A model generated the notes under the pieces. The model saw nothing but the letters and a program-made list of their open reading frames with translations, had not been told where the DNA came from and did no database searches. From an uncultured Clostridia bacterium (lineage in GTDB: Bacteria > Bacillota > Clostridia > Oscillospirales > JAAYOS01), in the NCBI GenBank assembly GCA_947631015.1, contig CANRJS010000008.1, forward strand, positions 1 to 64,000: a DNA stretch of 64,000 nt. Reading direction: 5' to 3'. The translations under genes were made by a program, and so were the position numbers. Shown piece after piece: positions 53,633-62,592 of this stretch. Numbering within the stretch: the first letter of the stretch is position 1; every line of letters begins with the position of its first letter.

Positions 53633-55132
53633 ATGTTTCTGCTAGAGGGTATAAAGAAGTACGCCGCGACCGACCGCCTCGCGCTCGTCAACGGCGAAAA
53701 GAGCATGAGCTATGCCGAGCTCGACGCCGAGAGCGAGGCGTTTGCCGCGTGGCTTCTCGAGACGTTCCCGGGTGACAAGACCCCGGTCGTCATATACGGA
53801 CACAAGGAGATGGCGCTCCTGCCCTGCGCCTACGGCGCTCTGAAGGCGGGGAGAGCCTACGTCCCGATAGACATAACCGTCCCCGCCGACCGCGTGAAGC
53901 AAATCGTGGAGGAGGTGCGTCCCACCGCCGCCGTTGACTTCTGCGGGACGGGAATAGACGCGGAGAGGACGCTTTCGGCGGACGACTTGGCGGAGGTGTT
54001 CCGAAAGTACCGGGGCGTCGAGGTCCTGCGCTCCGCGTGGGCGAGCGGGAGCGACTACGCGTACATACTCTTCACCTCCGGCTCGACCGGTAAGCCGAAG
54101 GGCGTCACGATAATGATTTCAAATGTGGAGAACTTCGACCGGGAGTTCTCGCCGTGGCTCGAGAGCAGGGGACATGTCATGCTCAGTCAAGCGAGCTATT
54201 CCTTTGACCTGTCGGTGCTGCCGGTGTGGCTCGGAATGGCGCACGGCTTCACCCTCCACACCTTCGAGAAGTCGGTGGGGGAGGACTTCGCGGAGCTGTT
54301 CTCGCGGCTCGGAAAGTCGGACATATCGGTCTGGGTCTCGACGCCGTCCTTTGCGGAGATGTGCTGTTCCTCCGACCGCTTTGACGAAAACCTCCTGCCT
54401 TCGCTTGACCGCTTCATCTTCTGCGGCGAGGTGCTGACGCACCGCCTCGTGGACGAGCTTTTCCGACGCTTCCCGCGTGCGAAGGTGATAAACACCTACG
54501 GCCCCACCGAGTCGACCGTCCTCGTGTCCGCCGTGGAAGTAACGGCGGAGATGGCGGCGGACGAGCGCTCCATACCCGTGGGCGAGCCGCTGCCGGAGGT
54601 CACGTTCCGCATAGCGGACGGGGACGGGCGAGAGCTTCCCGAGGGCGAGGAGGGCGAGCTGCTGATAATCTCAAAGAGCGTCAGCGCGGGCTACTTCAAG
54701 CGTCCCGACCTCACCGAAAAGTCGTTCTTTACGGATGAGAAGCTCGGAAAGCGCGGCTACCACACCGGAGACAGCGCCTACCGGCTGGGGAATATGTACT
54801 ACTACCGGGGACGCATCGACAATCAGATAAAGCTCAACGGCTACCGCATAGAGATAGAGGACGTGGAAAAGAACCTCGCGCTCGTATCGAACGTCGCGCG
54901 CGCCGCCGTCCTGCCCGTCTACGACGGGGAGACGATACGCTCGCTTACGGCGTTCGTCATACTCGAGGAGCCGGACGGCCTTGCAAACCTCGAGCGCGCA
55001 GTGAAGATAAAGCGCGAGCTCCGTGAACTCATACCGGCGTACATGGTGCCGAGAAGGATAACCGCCGTCGAGAGCTTCCCGCTCACGGCAAACGACAAGA
55101 TAGACAAAAAGAAGCTGCGCGAGCTGCTTTGA
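53633..55132 (+). CDS. dltA: D-alanine--D-alanyl carrier protein ligase
   Basis: Adenylation motifs ILFTSGSTGKPKGV, INTYGPTESTV, GYHTGDSAYR; followed by dltBCD. Confidence 0.95.
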   Translation: MFLLEGIKKYAATDRLALVNGEKSMSYAELDAESEAFAAWLLETFPGDKTPVVIYGHKEMALLPCAYGALKAGRAYVPIDITVPADRVKQIVEEVRPTAAVDFCGTGIDAERTLSADDLAEVFRKYRGVEVLRSAWASGSDYAYILFTSGSTGKPKGVTIMISNVENFDREFSPWLESRGHVMLSQASYSFDLSVLPVWLGMAHGFTLHTFEKSVGEDFAELFSRLGKSDISVWVSTPSFAEMCCSSDRFDENLLPSLDRFIFCGEVLTHRLVDELFRRFPRAKVINTYGPTESTVLVSAVEVTAEMAADERSIPVGEPLPEVTFRIADGDGRELPEGEEGELLIISKSVSAGYFKRPDLTEKSFFTDEKLGKRGYHTGDSAYRLGNMYYYRGRIDNQIKLNGYRIEIEDVEKNLALVSNVARAAVLPVYDGETIRSLTAFVILEEPDGLANLERAVKIKRELRELIPAYMVPRRITAVESFPLTANDKIDKKKLRELL

Positions 55133-55189
55133 AGCGCGTCCCGCCGCGCGGGGACGCGGCACACTCCCTGATGTTTTCGGAGGACTTTT

Positions 55190-56329
55190 ATGGATTTGTA
55201 TGAAGGGCTGGGCTTCTTTCTTCTGCTCGCGGCTCTGCTCCTGCCCGCCGTGGTGCTCGGTCTCTGCGGCGTGCGGCTCAAGTGGTACGGCCTCGCGGTG
55301 ACGGTCGCGATACTCCTCGTCACCTTCCGCGGATGGCAGGCGAAGGCCTGCCTCGCGGCGTTCTACATACTCGAGCTCGTCTGTGTGGAGGTCTACGCGC
55401 AGGTGCGCGCGCGGTGCGACAAGCGCCCGGTGCTATGGCTGTTCCTGCTCGTCGCGCTCGCGCCGCTCTGTATGGTGAAGCTCGGCACCGTCACAGACGC
55501 GTTTGACTTCTTCCGTCTTGTCGGCGTGAGCTACATGACCTTCCGCTCGGTTCAGGTGCTTATCGAGATATACGACGGGCTTATAAAGGACGTCGGGATA
55601 GCCGACTTCAGCTACTTCCTGCTGTTCTTCCCGTCGGTGAGCTCCGGCCCGATAGACCGCTACCGCCGGTTTCTTAAGGACATCGAGGCGAAGCCCACAC
55701 GCGGGGAATACGCGGAGCTCGTGCGGCGCGGGATATGGAAGCTTGTCACCGGCGCCGCGATGAACTTCGGCATAGGGAACTTCCTCTACGCGCACTGGCT
55801 CGCGCCGCTGCCGGAGAGCGGGTTCCTGGCGTCGGTGTCGTACATGTACGGCTACGCGTTCTTCCTGTTCTTCAACTTCGCCGGATACAGCCTGATGGCC
55901 GTCGGCACGGCGTATATCCTCGGCGTGAAGATGCCGGATAACTTCAATATGCCCTTTATCAGCGTCGACATGAAGAACTTCTGGTCGCGCTGGCACATAT
56001 CCCTTTCGACGTGGCTGCGGGACTTCGTGTATACGCGCTTCTGCACGGCAGCGCTCAGGGGAAAGTGGTTCCGCGACCGCCGCACCGCGTCCTATATCGG
56101 CTACGTCATAACGATGCTCACGATGGGCGTCTGGCACGGTCTTACGCCCGCCTACATACTCTACGGCGCGTACCACGGGGTATTGATGTGCCTCAACGAG
56201 ATAGCCGACCTGCGTTGGAAGCGCTTCAAGCAGATAAAGCGGAGCGGCGTCGGGCAGGTCATAATGGTTATCATAACGTTCCACCTTTTCAGCTTCGGAC
56301 TGCTGATATTCAGCGGAAGAATAATCTAG
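55190..56329 (+). CDS. dltB: D-alanyl-lipoteichoic acid biosynthesis MBOAT protein
   Basis: FFPSVSSGPIDRYRRF; NFWSRWHISLSTWLRDFVYTRF; MGVWHGLTPAYILYGAYHG. Confidence 0.95.
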   Translation: MDLYEGLGFFLLLAALLLPAVVLGLCGVRLKWYGLAVTVAILLVTFRGWQAKACLAAFYILELVCVEVYAQVRARCDKRPVLWLFLLVALAPLCMVKLGTVTDAFDFFRLVGVSYMTFRSVQVLIEIYDGLIKDVGIADFSYFLLFFPSVSSGPIDRYRRFLKDIEAKPTRGEYAELVRRGIWKLVTGAAMNFGIGNFLYAHWLAPLPESGFLASVSYMYGYAFFLFFNFAGYSLMAVGTAYILGVKMPDNFNMPFISVDMKNFWSRWHISLSTWLRDFVYTRFCTAALRGKWFRDRRTASYIGYVITMLTMGVWHGLTPAYILYGAYHGVLMCLNEIADLRWKRFKQIKRSGVGQVIMVIITFHLFSFGLLIFSGRII

Positions 56330-56346
56330 TTTCGGAGGTCACTCAG

Positions 56347-56577
56347 ATGAAAGAGAAGATAATGGCCATACTTGAGGACGTCTGCGGCGCGGACGAGGGC
56401 GAGCTTTCACCGGACACCCGGCTCTTTGAGGACGGGATACTCGACTCGTTCGGCGTCATAAGCCTGTTTGTGGAGATAGAGACACAGCTCGGCATAAAGC
56501 TCGAGCCGACCGAGCTCGACCGCGACCAGCTCGCGACCCCCGCGCTCATAATCGCGGAAGTGGAGAAGCGCGCGTGA
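56347..56577 (+). CDS. dltC: D-alanyl carrier protein
   Basis: FEDGILDSFGVISLFVEIE carrier serine motif. Confidence 0.93.
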   Translation: MKEKIMAILEDVCGADEGELSPDTRLFEDGILDSFGVISLFVEIETQLGIKLEPTELDRDQLATPALIIAEVEKRA

Positions 56578-57743
56578 AGAAGCTGCTCATCACCGCCGCG
56601 GCGAGCATCCTCGCGGCGGCGCTCGCACTTGGATGCGTGCGGCTTGCCGTCCGGCCGGGGGAGTACCCGCTGTCGCTTGGCAACGTCAACTACACCGAGA
56701 AGATAACCGGAACGTGGCTTGTGGAGGAGGCGGCAAAGGACCCGCGCACCGTCACGATATTCGGCTCGAGCGAGCTCCGTACCTACGACATCCTCACCCA
56801 CCCCGCAAACTTCTTCAAGGGGGAGCGCGCGGGGTTCCAGGTGAACCTCGTCGGGCGCGGCTCCTGTCAGTCGATAATCCACGCGCTCGAGATAGCCGCC
56901 TGCGGGGACGCCCTCGCGGGTACGAAGGTCGTGCTGATAACCTCCCCGCAGGCTTACGTCGAGGGAGGCATCGCACCCGACCTCTTTATGGCAAACTTCT
57001 CCGAGGAGCAGTATCTGAAGCTGATGAGCGACCCGGAGATACCGGACGAGATGAAGCTGCGCTTCTCCGAGCGCGTCCTCGCGCTCGCCGAGGCTTACGG
57101 CGCGGACGACACGTCGGCGGCGCTCCTGCTCGCACGCGGAACGGTTGAGGGCAACGGCGTCCTGAAGGCCGCCGCCGCACCGTATGCCATGGCGAGCCGC
57201 TGGCTGCTCGAGACGAAGGACCTCGCCTCTGCAAAGAAACTCATCGCGACCGAGGCGGCGGATGCTGCAATCTCCGCCGAGCCGATAGACTGGGACGCGG
57301 TGGAGGCGGCGGCCGTCGCCGAGGCGAAGGCCGCTACATCCAACAACGACTACGGCATGCTCGACGACTACTATACGACCTACATCGGGCGCAGGCTCGA
57401 ACAGCAGAAGGACAAGGACAAAGAGCTCAGCTACTCCGTGTCCGAGGAGTACGGCGACCTCCGTCTCCTCCTCGACGTCTGTAAGCTAAAGGGGATAGAG
57501 CCGATGTTTGTCCATATTCCCGTACACGGCGACTGGTCGGACTACACCGGCTTCTCGAAAGAGCTCCGCGAAGAGTACTACGAGAACGTCCGCGAGATAG
57601 TCTCGGAGTACGACAACGTGACCCTGCTCGACCTCACCGGGTACGAGTACGAAGACTATTTCCTCTGCGACGTTATGCACCTTGGATGGAAGGGGTGGCT
57701 TGAAATTGATAAAGCGCTTGTCGAGTTCTATAACGAAGGTTAA
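56574..57743 (+). CDS. dltD: D-alanyl-lipoteichoic acid biosynthesis protein DltD
   Basis: TVTIFGSSELRTYD, GRGSCQSIIHALEIAA; overlaps dltC. Confidence 0.93.
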   Translation: MKKLLITAAASILAAALALGCVRLAVRPGEYPLSLGNVNYTEKITGTWLVEEAAKDPRTVTIFGSSELRTYDILTHPANFFKGERAGFQVNLVGRGSCQSIIHALEIAACGDALAGTKVVLITSPQAYVEGGIAPDLFMANFSEEQYLKLMSDPEIPDEMKLRFSERVLALAEAYGADDTSAALLLARGTVEGNGVLKAAAAPYAMASRWLLETKDLASAKKLIATEAADAAISAEPIDWDAVEAAAVAEAKAATSNNDYGMLDDYYTTYIGRRLEQQKDKDKELSYSVSEEYGDLRLLLDVCKLKGIEPMFVHIPVHGDWSDYTGFSKELREEYYENVREIVSEYDNVTLLDLTGYEYEDYFLCDVMHLGWKGWLEIDKALVEFYNEG

Positions 57744-57867
57744 GGAGTTCTGCTACCGGCATACCGCCGTGTACGCGCTCGTCATAGCGGTCTGCGCCGC
57801 GCTGATACTCGCCGTGTGGGCGGCAAGCGACGGGGAGAGCGTCGCCTTTGTCTACAACGAATTTTAA
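57703..57867 (+). CDS. dltX: DltX-like single-TM micropeptide
   Basis: LKLIKRLSSSITKVKEFCYRHTAVYALVIAVCAALILAVWAASDGESVAFVYNEF: one TM plus C-terminal FxYNEF, the DltX signature as I recall it. Confidence 0.65.
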   Translation, partial: KLIKRLSSSITKVKEFCYRHTAVYALVIAVCAALILAVWAASDGESVAFVYNEF

Positions 57868-57879
57868 GGAGCAGGAAGT

Positions 57880-58173
57880 ATGGCAAAGATACAGCGGAAG
57901 CCTCTGGAAAAGAAAAACGCGCTGCCCCACTTCAAGGTCATCGTGCTGATACCGATAGTGGTATACCTCCTGCTCACCATCTGGTTCTTTAACAGCGACC
58001 TCGCGAGGTATCTTCTTATCATAGGGCTTGCAGTCGTCGAAGCGGCGCTCGTCGTGACGGACGGGCTCCTCCGAAAGAAGCAGGGGGGACGCTTCGACCG
58101 GGGCGACATCATGCTCGTCGGTGCGGCGGCGGTCGCTGTGGTGTACATGATTTACCTTATTGTAAAGCTCTGA
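57880..58173 (+). CDS. Small membrane protein, unknown
   Basis: Three hydrophobic segments; RBS ggagcagg. Confidence 0.65.
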   Translation: MAKIQRKPLEKKNALPHFKVIVLIPIVVYLLLTIWFFNSDLARYLLIIGLAVVEAALVVTDGLLRKKQGGRFDRGDIMLVGAAAVAVVYMIYLIVKL

Positions 58174-58248
58174 AAAACGACGTATTTGCGCGATAATCGA
58201 AGTGTCGACGCGATAACGGAATACTAAGGAAATTTGATTCACCTTTTT

Positions 58249-58276
58249 CGGCGTCCTCGATACGAGGACGCCTTTG
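58249..58276 (+). terminator. Intrinsic terminator
   Basis: ggcgtcctcg-ata-cgaggacgcctttg. Confidence 0.7.
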
Positions 58277-58358
58277 CTTTATTCCGCGCTCCGTGATACA
58301 ATATGTACATACGCGGGAGATACTTAAAACTGCGAAACTATGAAAGTGAGGAAATGAT

Positions 58359-59348
58359 ATGGTTTTTGTTATAGGCGGCATTGTGCTGACGGTCGTGCTG
58401 TTCATACTGCTCGGTCTGCGTTCGGAGAACTCGCGGCTGAGCTTCAGATTCTCCGGCAGGCAGGTGCTCGCGCTGCTCGGCCTTGTAGTGGTGGCGTTCG
58501 GGTGCTATACCGTCGTGCCGGCGAACAGCGTCGGAATCATCTACTCGCCGTTCACCGGCGTGAGCGAGGAGACGCTTCCCGAGGGCATCCACCCCAAGAG
58601 CCCGTTTGACACGGTGTACTTCCTCTCGACCGAGGTGCAGACCCAGTCGATCTCGAACGTCACCGGTCAGACCAAGGACGCGCAGTACATCACCATGTCG
58701 ATAGACATCAAGTATCACGTCGACACGGCGAACGCCTTCCGCATCTTCAAGCAGTTCAGAACGCTTGACAACATGAACTCGTCGCTCATCTCGCCGACGG
58801 TGCAGCGCTCCATCGAGACCGTGACGACGCAGTACAACGTGATAGACGTCCTCGGTGAGTTCCGCAACGAGGTCTATCAGAAGATAGAGGACGACCTTTC
58901 CACGCGTCTCGGCACGAACGGCGTCACCTTCTATTCGATAACCTTCACCGATACCGACGCCGGTGACGAGATCGAGGAGGCAATACGCGCCGAGGCCGTC
59001 GCGAAGAAGGCGGTCGAGACCGCCGAGCAGGAGCGCGAGCGCGTCGAGATAGAGGCACAGGAGCGCGTCATCGAGGCTCAGGCGGACAAGGACAAGGCCG
59101 CTATCGACGCCGAGACCGCGATAATCAAGGCGAAGGCCGAGGCCGAGGCGAACCGCCTCATCGCCGAGTCGGTGACGCCGGAGCTCATCGCCCTCCGCGA
59201 GGCTGAGGCGAGGATGGAGCACGGCTGGGTCACCGTCCAGGGCGGCACGGCGATAGTCGACGCTCGCGGCGACGGCACGTCGTCCTCAGGCAGCACGGCG
59301 TCCTCCTACTCCTCCGGCACGAGCTACGGCCCGAACACGGAACAGTAA
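58359..59348 (+). CDS. SPFH/Band 7 (prohibitin-like) protein
   Basis: N-terminal TM; VPANSVGIIYSPFTGV; long Glu/Ala coiled coil. Confidence 0.85.
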   Translation: MVFVIGGIVLTVVLFILLGLRSENSRLSFRFSGRQVLALLGLVVVAFGCYTVVPANSVGIIYSPFTGVSEETLPEGIHPKSPFDTVYFLSTEVQTQSISNVTGQTKDAQYITMSIDIKYHVDTANAFRIFKQFRTLDNMNSSLISPTVQRSIETVTTQYNVIDVLGEFRNEVYQKIEDDLSTRLGTNGVTFYSITFTDTDAGDEIEEAIRAEAVAKKAVETAEQERERVEIEAQERVIEAQADKDKAAIDAETAIIKAKAEAEANRLIAESVTPELIALREAEARMEHGWVTVQGGTAIVDARGDGTSSSGSTASSYSSGTSYGPNTEQ

Positions 59349-59363
59349 GCGGACAAAAGAGAC

Positions 59364-59396
59364 AGAGGGTCGGATTTATCCGACCCTCTTTTTCGT
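59364..59396. terminator. Intrinsic terminator
   Basis: agagggtcgga-ttta-tccgaccctcttttt. Confidence 0.8.
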
Positions 59397-59397
59397 G

Positions 59398-60237
59398 CTA
59401 ATTCTTGTCGCAGCCGCAGGGCGCGCTCTCGCCGAAGCCGCGTGACACCGGGAAGAACTCGTCGGTGGGGAAGGCTATCCGGCCGAACAGGTCGCAGGGG
59501 CTCTCGTCCGAAGAGCAGCTGCACTCCTTCTCGGGGATGCAGAAGTCGTAGGCGGGCATGAGAAGCTGGCTGTCCCGCTCTAGACGGATGATGCTGAACT
59601 GTCCGAGCGTGACGTACAGGCGCTTCTCGCCGTCCGAGCTCGTCACCTCGTCGTCGAAGCACTCGCAGACCGCGCGCGGCACGTCGCAGCAGCCGTGGTC
59701 GGGCAGGTCGCAGCCGCAGGTCTCGATGAGCCTGAGATCGAGGACGATAGGCTCGACCGTCTCCACGACGGCGGTGGGCATATTCGTCCGCATGATGTGC
59801 TGTGCGTCGCGGTCGTTCTGTGCGGCGGTGGAGGTGAATATCTTCGCGCTGCCCTCGCTGCCGAAGAGCATAACGCGCTTGGAGTAGGACGCGAGGCCGC
59901 AGATCTCGGCGGGACGTCCCGTGCCGCAGTAGGCGTCCGCCGTGATGCGGTAGAAGTATTTGACGTCTATCGTGTAGAAGCCCCGGTTGAAGGTGACCGG
60001 TTCGACGTCGATGTATACGTTGAGCAGCTCCGCGCACCGAGCCTTGACGCTCACGGCGCGGTCAAGGACGGCCTGGCTCTCGCGCGTGGGCCATACGCGC
60101 AGATCCTCCTCGCAGTCCTTGTCCCGGCAGCTGTCATAGACCTTCTTTGTGTGGATGCATACCGTCTCGCACGCGCCGCCCTTGCCGGGGTCGGAAGCGT
60201 AGGCGCCGAGCGGTTTGCAGATGTTGTTCTGCCCCAT
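59398..60237 (-). CDS. Cysteine-rich hypothetical protein (20 Cys in 279 aa), possibly spore/coat-associated
   Basis: Clusters CGCDLPDHGCCDVPRAVCEC, CIPEKECSCSSDESPC, CGCDKN. Confidence 0.6.
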   Translation of the reverse strand: MGQNNICKPLGAYASDPGKGGACETVCIHTKKVYDSCRDKDCEEDLRVWPTRESQAVLDRAVSVKARCAELLNVYIDVEPVTFNRGFYTIDVKYFYRITADAYCGTGRPAEICGLASYSKRVMLFGSEGSAKIFTSTAAQNDRDAQHIMRTNMPTAVVETVEPIVLDLRLIETCGCDLPDHGCCDVPRAVCECFDDEVTSSDGEKRLYVTLGQFSIIRLERDSQLLMPAYDFCIPEKECSCSSDESPCDLFGRIAFPTDEFFPVSRGFGESAPCGCDKN

Positions 60238-60313
60238 AGCAGTGCCTCCAATATGCTTATTCGAGGGTTCCCTCAGGGCTCATTGTATGCCGCGCGCCGG
60301 AAAGGAGTGAGTC

Positions 60314-60362
60314 TCGGGGAATAGCGGTGGGCAGACTTCGTCTGCCCACCACCATTCCCCGA
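60314..60362. terminator. Long hairpin at edge of island R6
   Basis: tcggggaat..ggtgggcagac-ttc-gtctgcccacc..attccccga. Confidence 0.5.
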
Positions 60363-61020
60363 GGGGCCGTCGGACAAGGCAAAGCCTTGCCGACGGCAAC
60401 ACTCCGCTATGCGCCGATTTTTCCGCCTGCGGCGGAAAAATCGACGCATTCCCGCGCGGTCGCCGACCGCGTGGGAGCCCTTTTAATTGAAATGCTCGTG
60501 CGGAACACGAGGGCGCCGACATATTCCGCATTGGCGCATATTCAGCCCTCGTGAGCTTTACCCGCGAAGCGGGTAAAGCCATACATTGATATAATTCGCC
60601 TGCGCGAAGTTGGCGGCTTTGCCGTGGGCTTCAACCGCTGCGAACCGCGAGGGCGCGAACCCATTCTTCATCCGACATTTTACAGCCCTCGCTCGCAATA
60701 TTCGCTTTGCGAATATTACCCGACATTGAGGTAATTAGAATGCGGAGTACGGCTTCGCCGTCTTCGACGCACGCTCCGCGAGAGGTATTTTTTCCCCGTC
60801 TATTAGCAGAAAGTCGGGACGTCGGCGCGAAGCGCGGTTAAATTCAGCGCACAGCGCTGAATTTGCGGAGGGCAGCCATATCAATGTCCGGCTTTGCCCG
60901 CGAAGCGGGTAAAGCTCACGAGGGCTGAATATGTGCCGATGCGGAATATGTCGGCGCCCTCGTGTTCGGGAGCGAGCATTTCAATCAAAGGGCTCCCAAA
61001 CGGCGCTCTGCGCCGTTTGG
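60363..61020. repeat. Modular multi-hairpin intergenic island, copy R6, with long inverted arms
   Basis: Module A (60366-60397); H1-linker; 60473-60592 is near-identical to the reverse complement of 60879-60997; H4 (60647-60692) and H5 in between. Confidence 0.88.
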
Positions 61021-61024
61021 GAAT

Positions 61025-61053
61025 TTGCAAATCGCGTGGTGCTGTGCTACAAT
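61025..61053 (+). promoter_or_regulatory. Promoter TTGCAA-17-TACAAT
   Basis: Hexamers, extended -10, upstream of the LytTR regulator; starts inside the island edge. Confidence 0.6.
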
Positions 61054-61094
61054 ATCCGCATACAGAGTATGCGGCGGGAGAGGTGAAGTGAGCC

Positions 61095-61796
61095 TTGGAG
61101 AACGTGAGAATAGCCGTCTGTGACGACTCGCCGGAGGACCGGGAGTACATAGCGGCGCTTGCCGGAAGGTGGGCGGCGTCCCGCGGCCTCGGGTACTCGG
61201 TGGGGACGTTCGAGTCGGCGGAGAACTACCTTTTCCTCCGCGAGGACGGGAAGGGGTGCGACATACTGCTCCTCGACATCGAGATGGGCGGCATGGACGG
61301 CGTGACGCTTGCAAAGAGCATCCGCCGCGAGGACGAGACGGTGCAGATAGTCTTCATCACCGGTTACACCGACTACATCGCGGAGGGGTACGAGGTGTCC
61401 GCGCTCCACTACCTCATAAAGCCGGTGTCGGAGGAGAAGCTGTTTTCGGTGCTCGACCGTGCGCTCCGCCGCCTCGCACGCGAGGAACGGACGCTCACGC
61501 TCGAGACGCCGGAGGGCACGGCGCGCGTTCCGCTGAGAAGGATACGCTACGCCGAGGTCATGCGGAACTACGTCACCGTCCACGCGGATAGGGACTACAC
61601 CGCGCGCATGACGCTTTCGGAGTTCGAGACGCGGCTCGACGAGCGGTTCCTGCGCGTGGGGCGCTCGAGCGTCGTGAACCTCACGGGAATAAGCCGCGTC
61701 ACCCGCGCGGAGATGGTGCTTGAGAGCGGCGAGCGCCTGCCGCTGCCGCGCGGCGCATACGATGTGGTGAACCGCGCCATGATAGAGTTGGAGTAG
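61095..61796 (+). CDS. LytTR-family response regulator
   Basis: Receiver (VCDDSPEDREYI, LLLDIEMGGMDGV, ALHYLIKPV) + LytTR (RYAEVMRNYVTVH, FLRVGRSSVVNL); TTG start. Confidence 0.92.
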   Translation: MENVRIAVCDDSPEDREYIAALAGRWAASRGLGYSVGTFESAENYLFLREDGKGCDILLLDIEMGGMDGVTLAKSIRREDETVQIVFITGYTDYIAEGYEVSALHYLIKPVSEEKLFSVLDRALRRLAREERTLTLETPEGTARVPLRRIRYAEVMRNYVTVHADRDYTARMTLSEFETRLDERFLRVGRSSVVNLTGISRVTRAEMVLESGERLPLPRGAYDVVNRAMIELE

Positions 61797-61801
61797 ATAC
61801 T

Positions 61802-62473
61802 ATGGGACTTTTTGAAAAAAGGATAGACAGAAAGGTCGCCACGTACCAACGCGAGCTCATAGAGACGCACTACGCCGAGGTTGAGAACATGTACCGCAGT
61901 ATGCGCGGATGGCGGCACGACTACCGCAACCACATCCAGACGATGAAGGTCTACGCCGAGAACGGCGACCTCGAGGCGATAAAGCGCTACCTCGACGAGC
62001 TTGACGACGACCTCACGGCGGTGGACACCGTCATAAAGACCGGCAACCCCATGACCGACGCCATTCTCAACAGCAAGATATCGCTCGCGCGCTCGAAGCA
62101 TATCGAGGTGCGCGCGGACGCGCATATCCCCGTTCTGCTGAAGATATCCGAGATAGACCTCTGCTGTATCATCGGAAACCTCTTTGACAACGCGATAGAG
62201 GCGTCATTGGAGCTGCCGGAGGATAAGCGGATGATAAGGGTATATATGGATATGAAGGGCTCGAAGCTCTACATCTCCTTTACGAATTTCACTGCGGGAA
62301 AGAAGCTCCGAAGCGTCTCCGGGAGGTTTGCGAGCACGAAGGGGCGTGACCGCGGCCTCGGGCTTGTCCGCGTGGATACGATAGTGGAGCGCCTCGGCGG
62401 ATACCTCAGCCGCGCGAGCGAGGACGGAGCGTTCACAACGGAGGTGCTTCTGCCGCAGTCGGCGGACGCCTGA
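61802..62473 (+). CDS. GHKL/AgrC-type sensor histidine kinase lacking TM domain
   Basis: RGWRHDYRNHIQTMK H-box; IIGNLFDNAIEAS N-box; STKGRDRGLGL G-box. Confidence 0.9.
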   Translation: MGLFEKRIDRKVATYQRELIETHYAEVENMYRSMRGWRHDYRNHIQTMKVYAENGDLEAIKRYLDELDDDLTAVDTVIKTGNPMTDAILNSKISLARSKHIEVRADAHIPVLLKISEIDLCCIIGNLFDNAIEASLELPEDKRMIRVYMDMKGSKLYISFTNFTAGKKLRSVSGRFASTKGRDRGLGLVRVDTIVERLGGYLSRASEDGAFTTEVLLPQSADA

Positions 62474-62509
62474 GTGCAGTTCGTCCCCGTATGAGTGCGA
62501 TTCGTCCCC
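62472..62509 (+). promoter_or_regulatory. Candidate LytTR operator: direct repeats at 21-bp period
   Basis: gagtgcagttcgtcccc (62472) and gagtgcgattcgtcccc (62493); -10 TATGAT at 62539-62544 with no recognisable -35. Confidence 0.5.
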
Positions 62510-62535
62510 CGACGGAGCGGTCGGGGGACATTTTG
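62504..62535 (+). terminator. Hairpin between histidine kinase and ABC gene
   Basis: gtcccccgac-ggagcg-gtcgggggac-atttt. Confidence 0.65.
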
Positions 62536-62592
62536 TGCTATGATTCTCTCGAGGGCGCGGGGCGGTATCTCCGCGCGGAAAGGAGAGACGAA

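Noticed and set aside
60473-60997. Autonomous insertion sequence
   Set aside because: Long inverted arms are present but no transposase ORF lies between them; kept as a possible non-autonomous element only.
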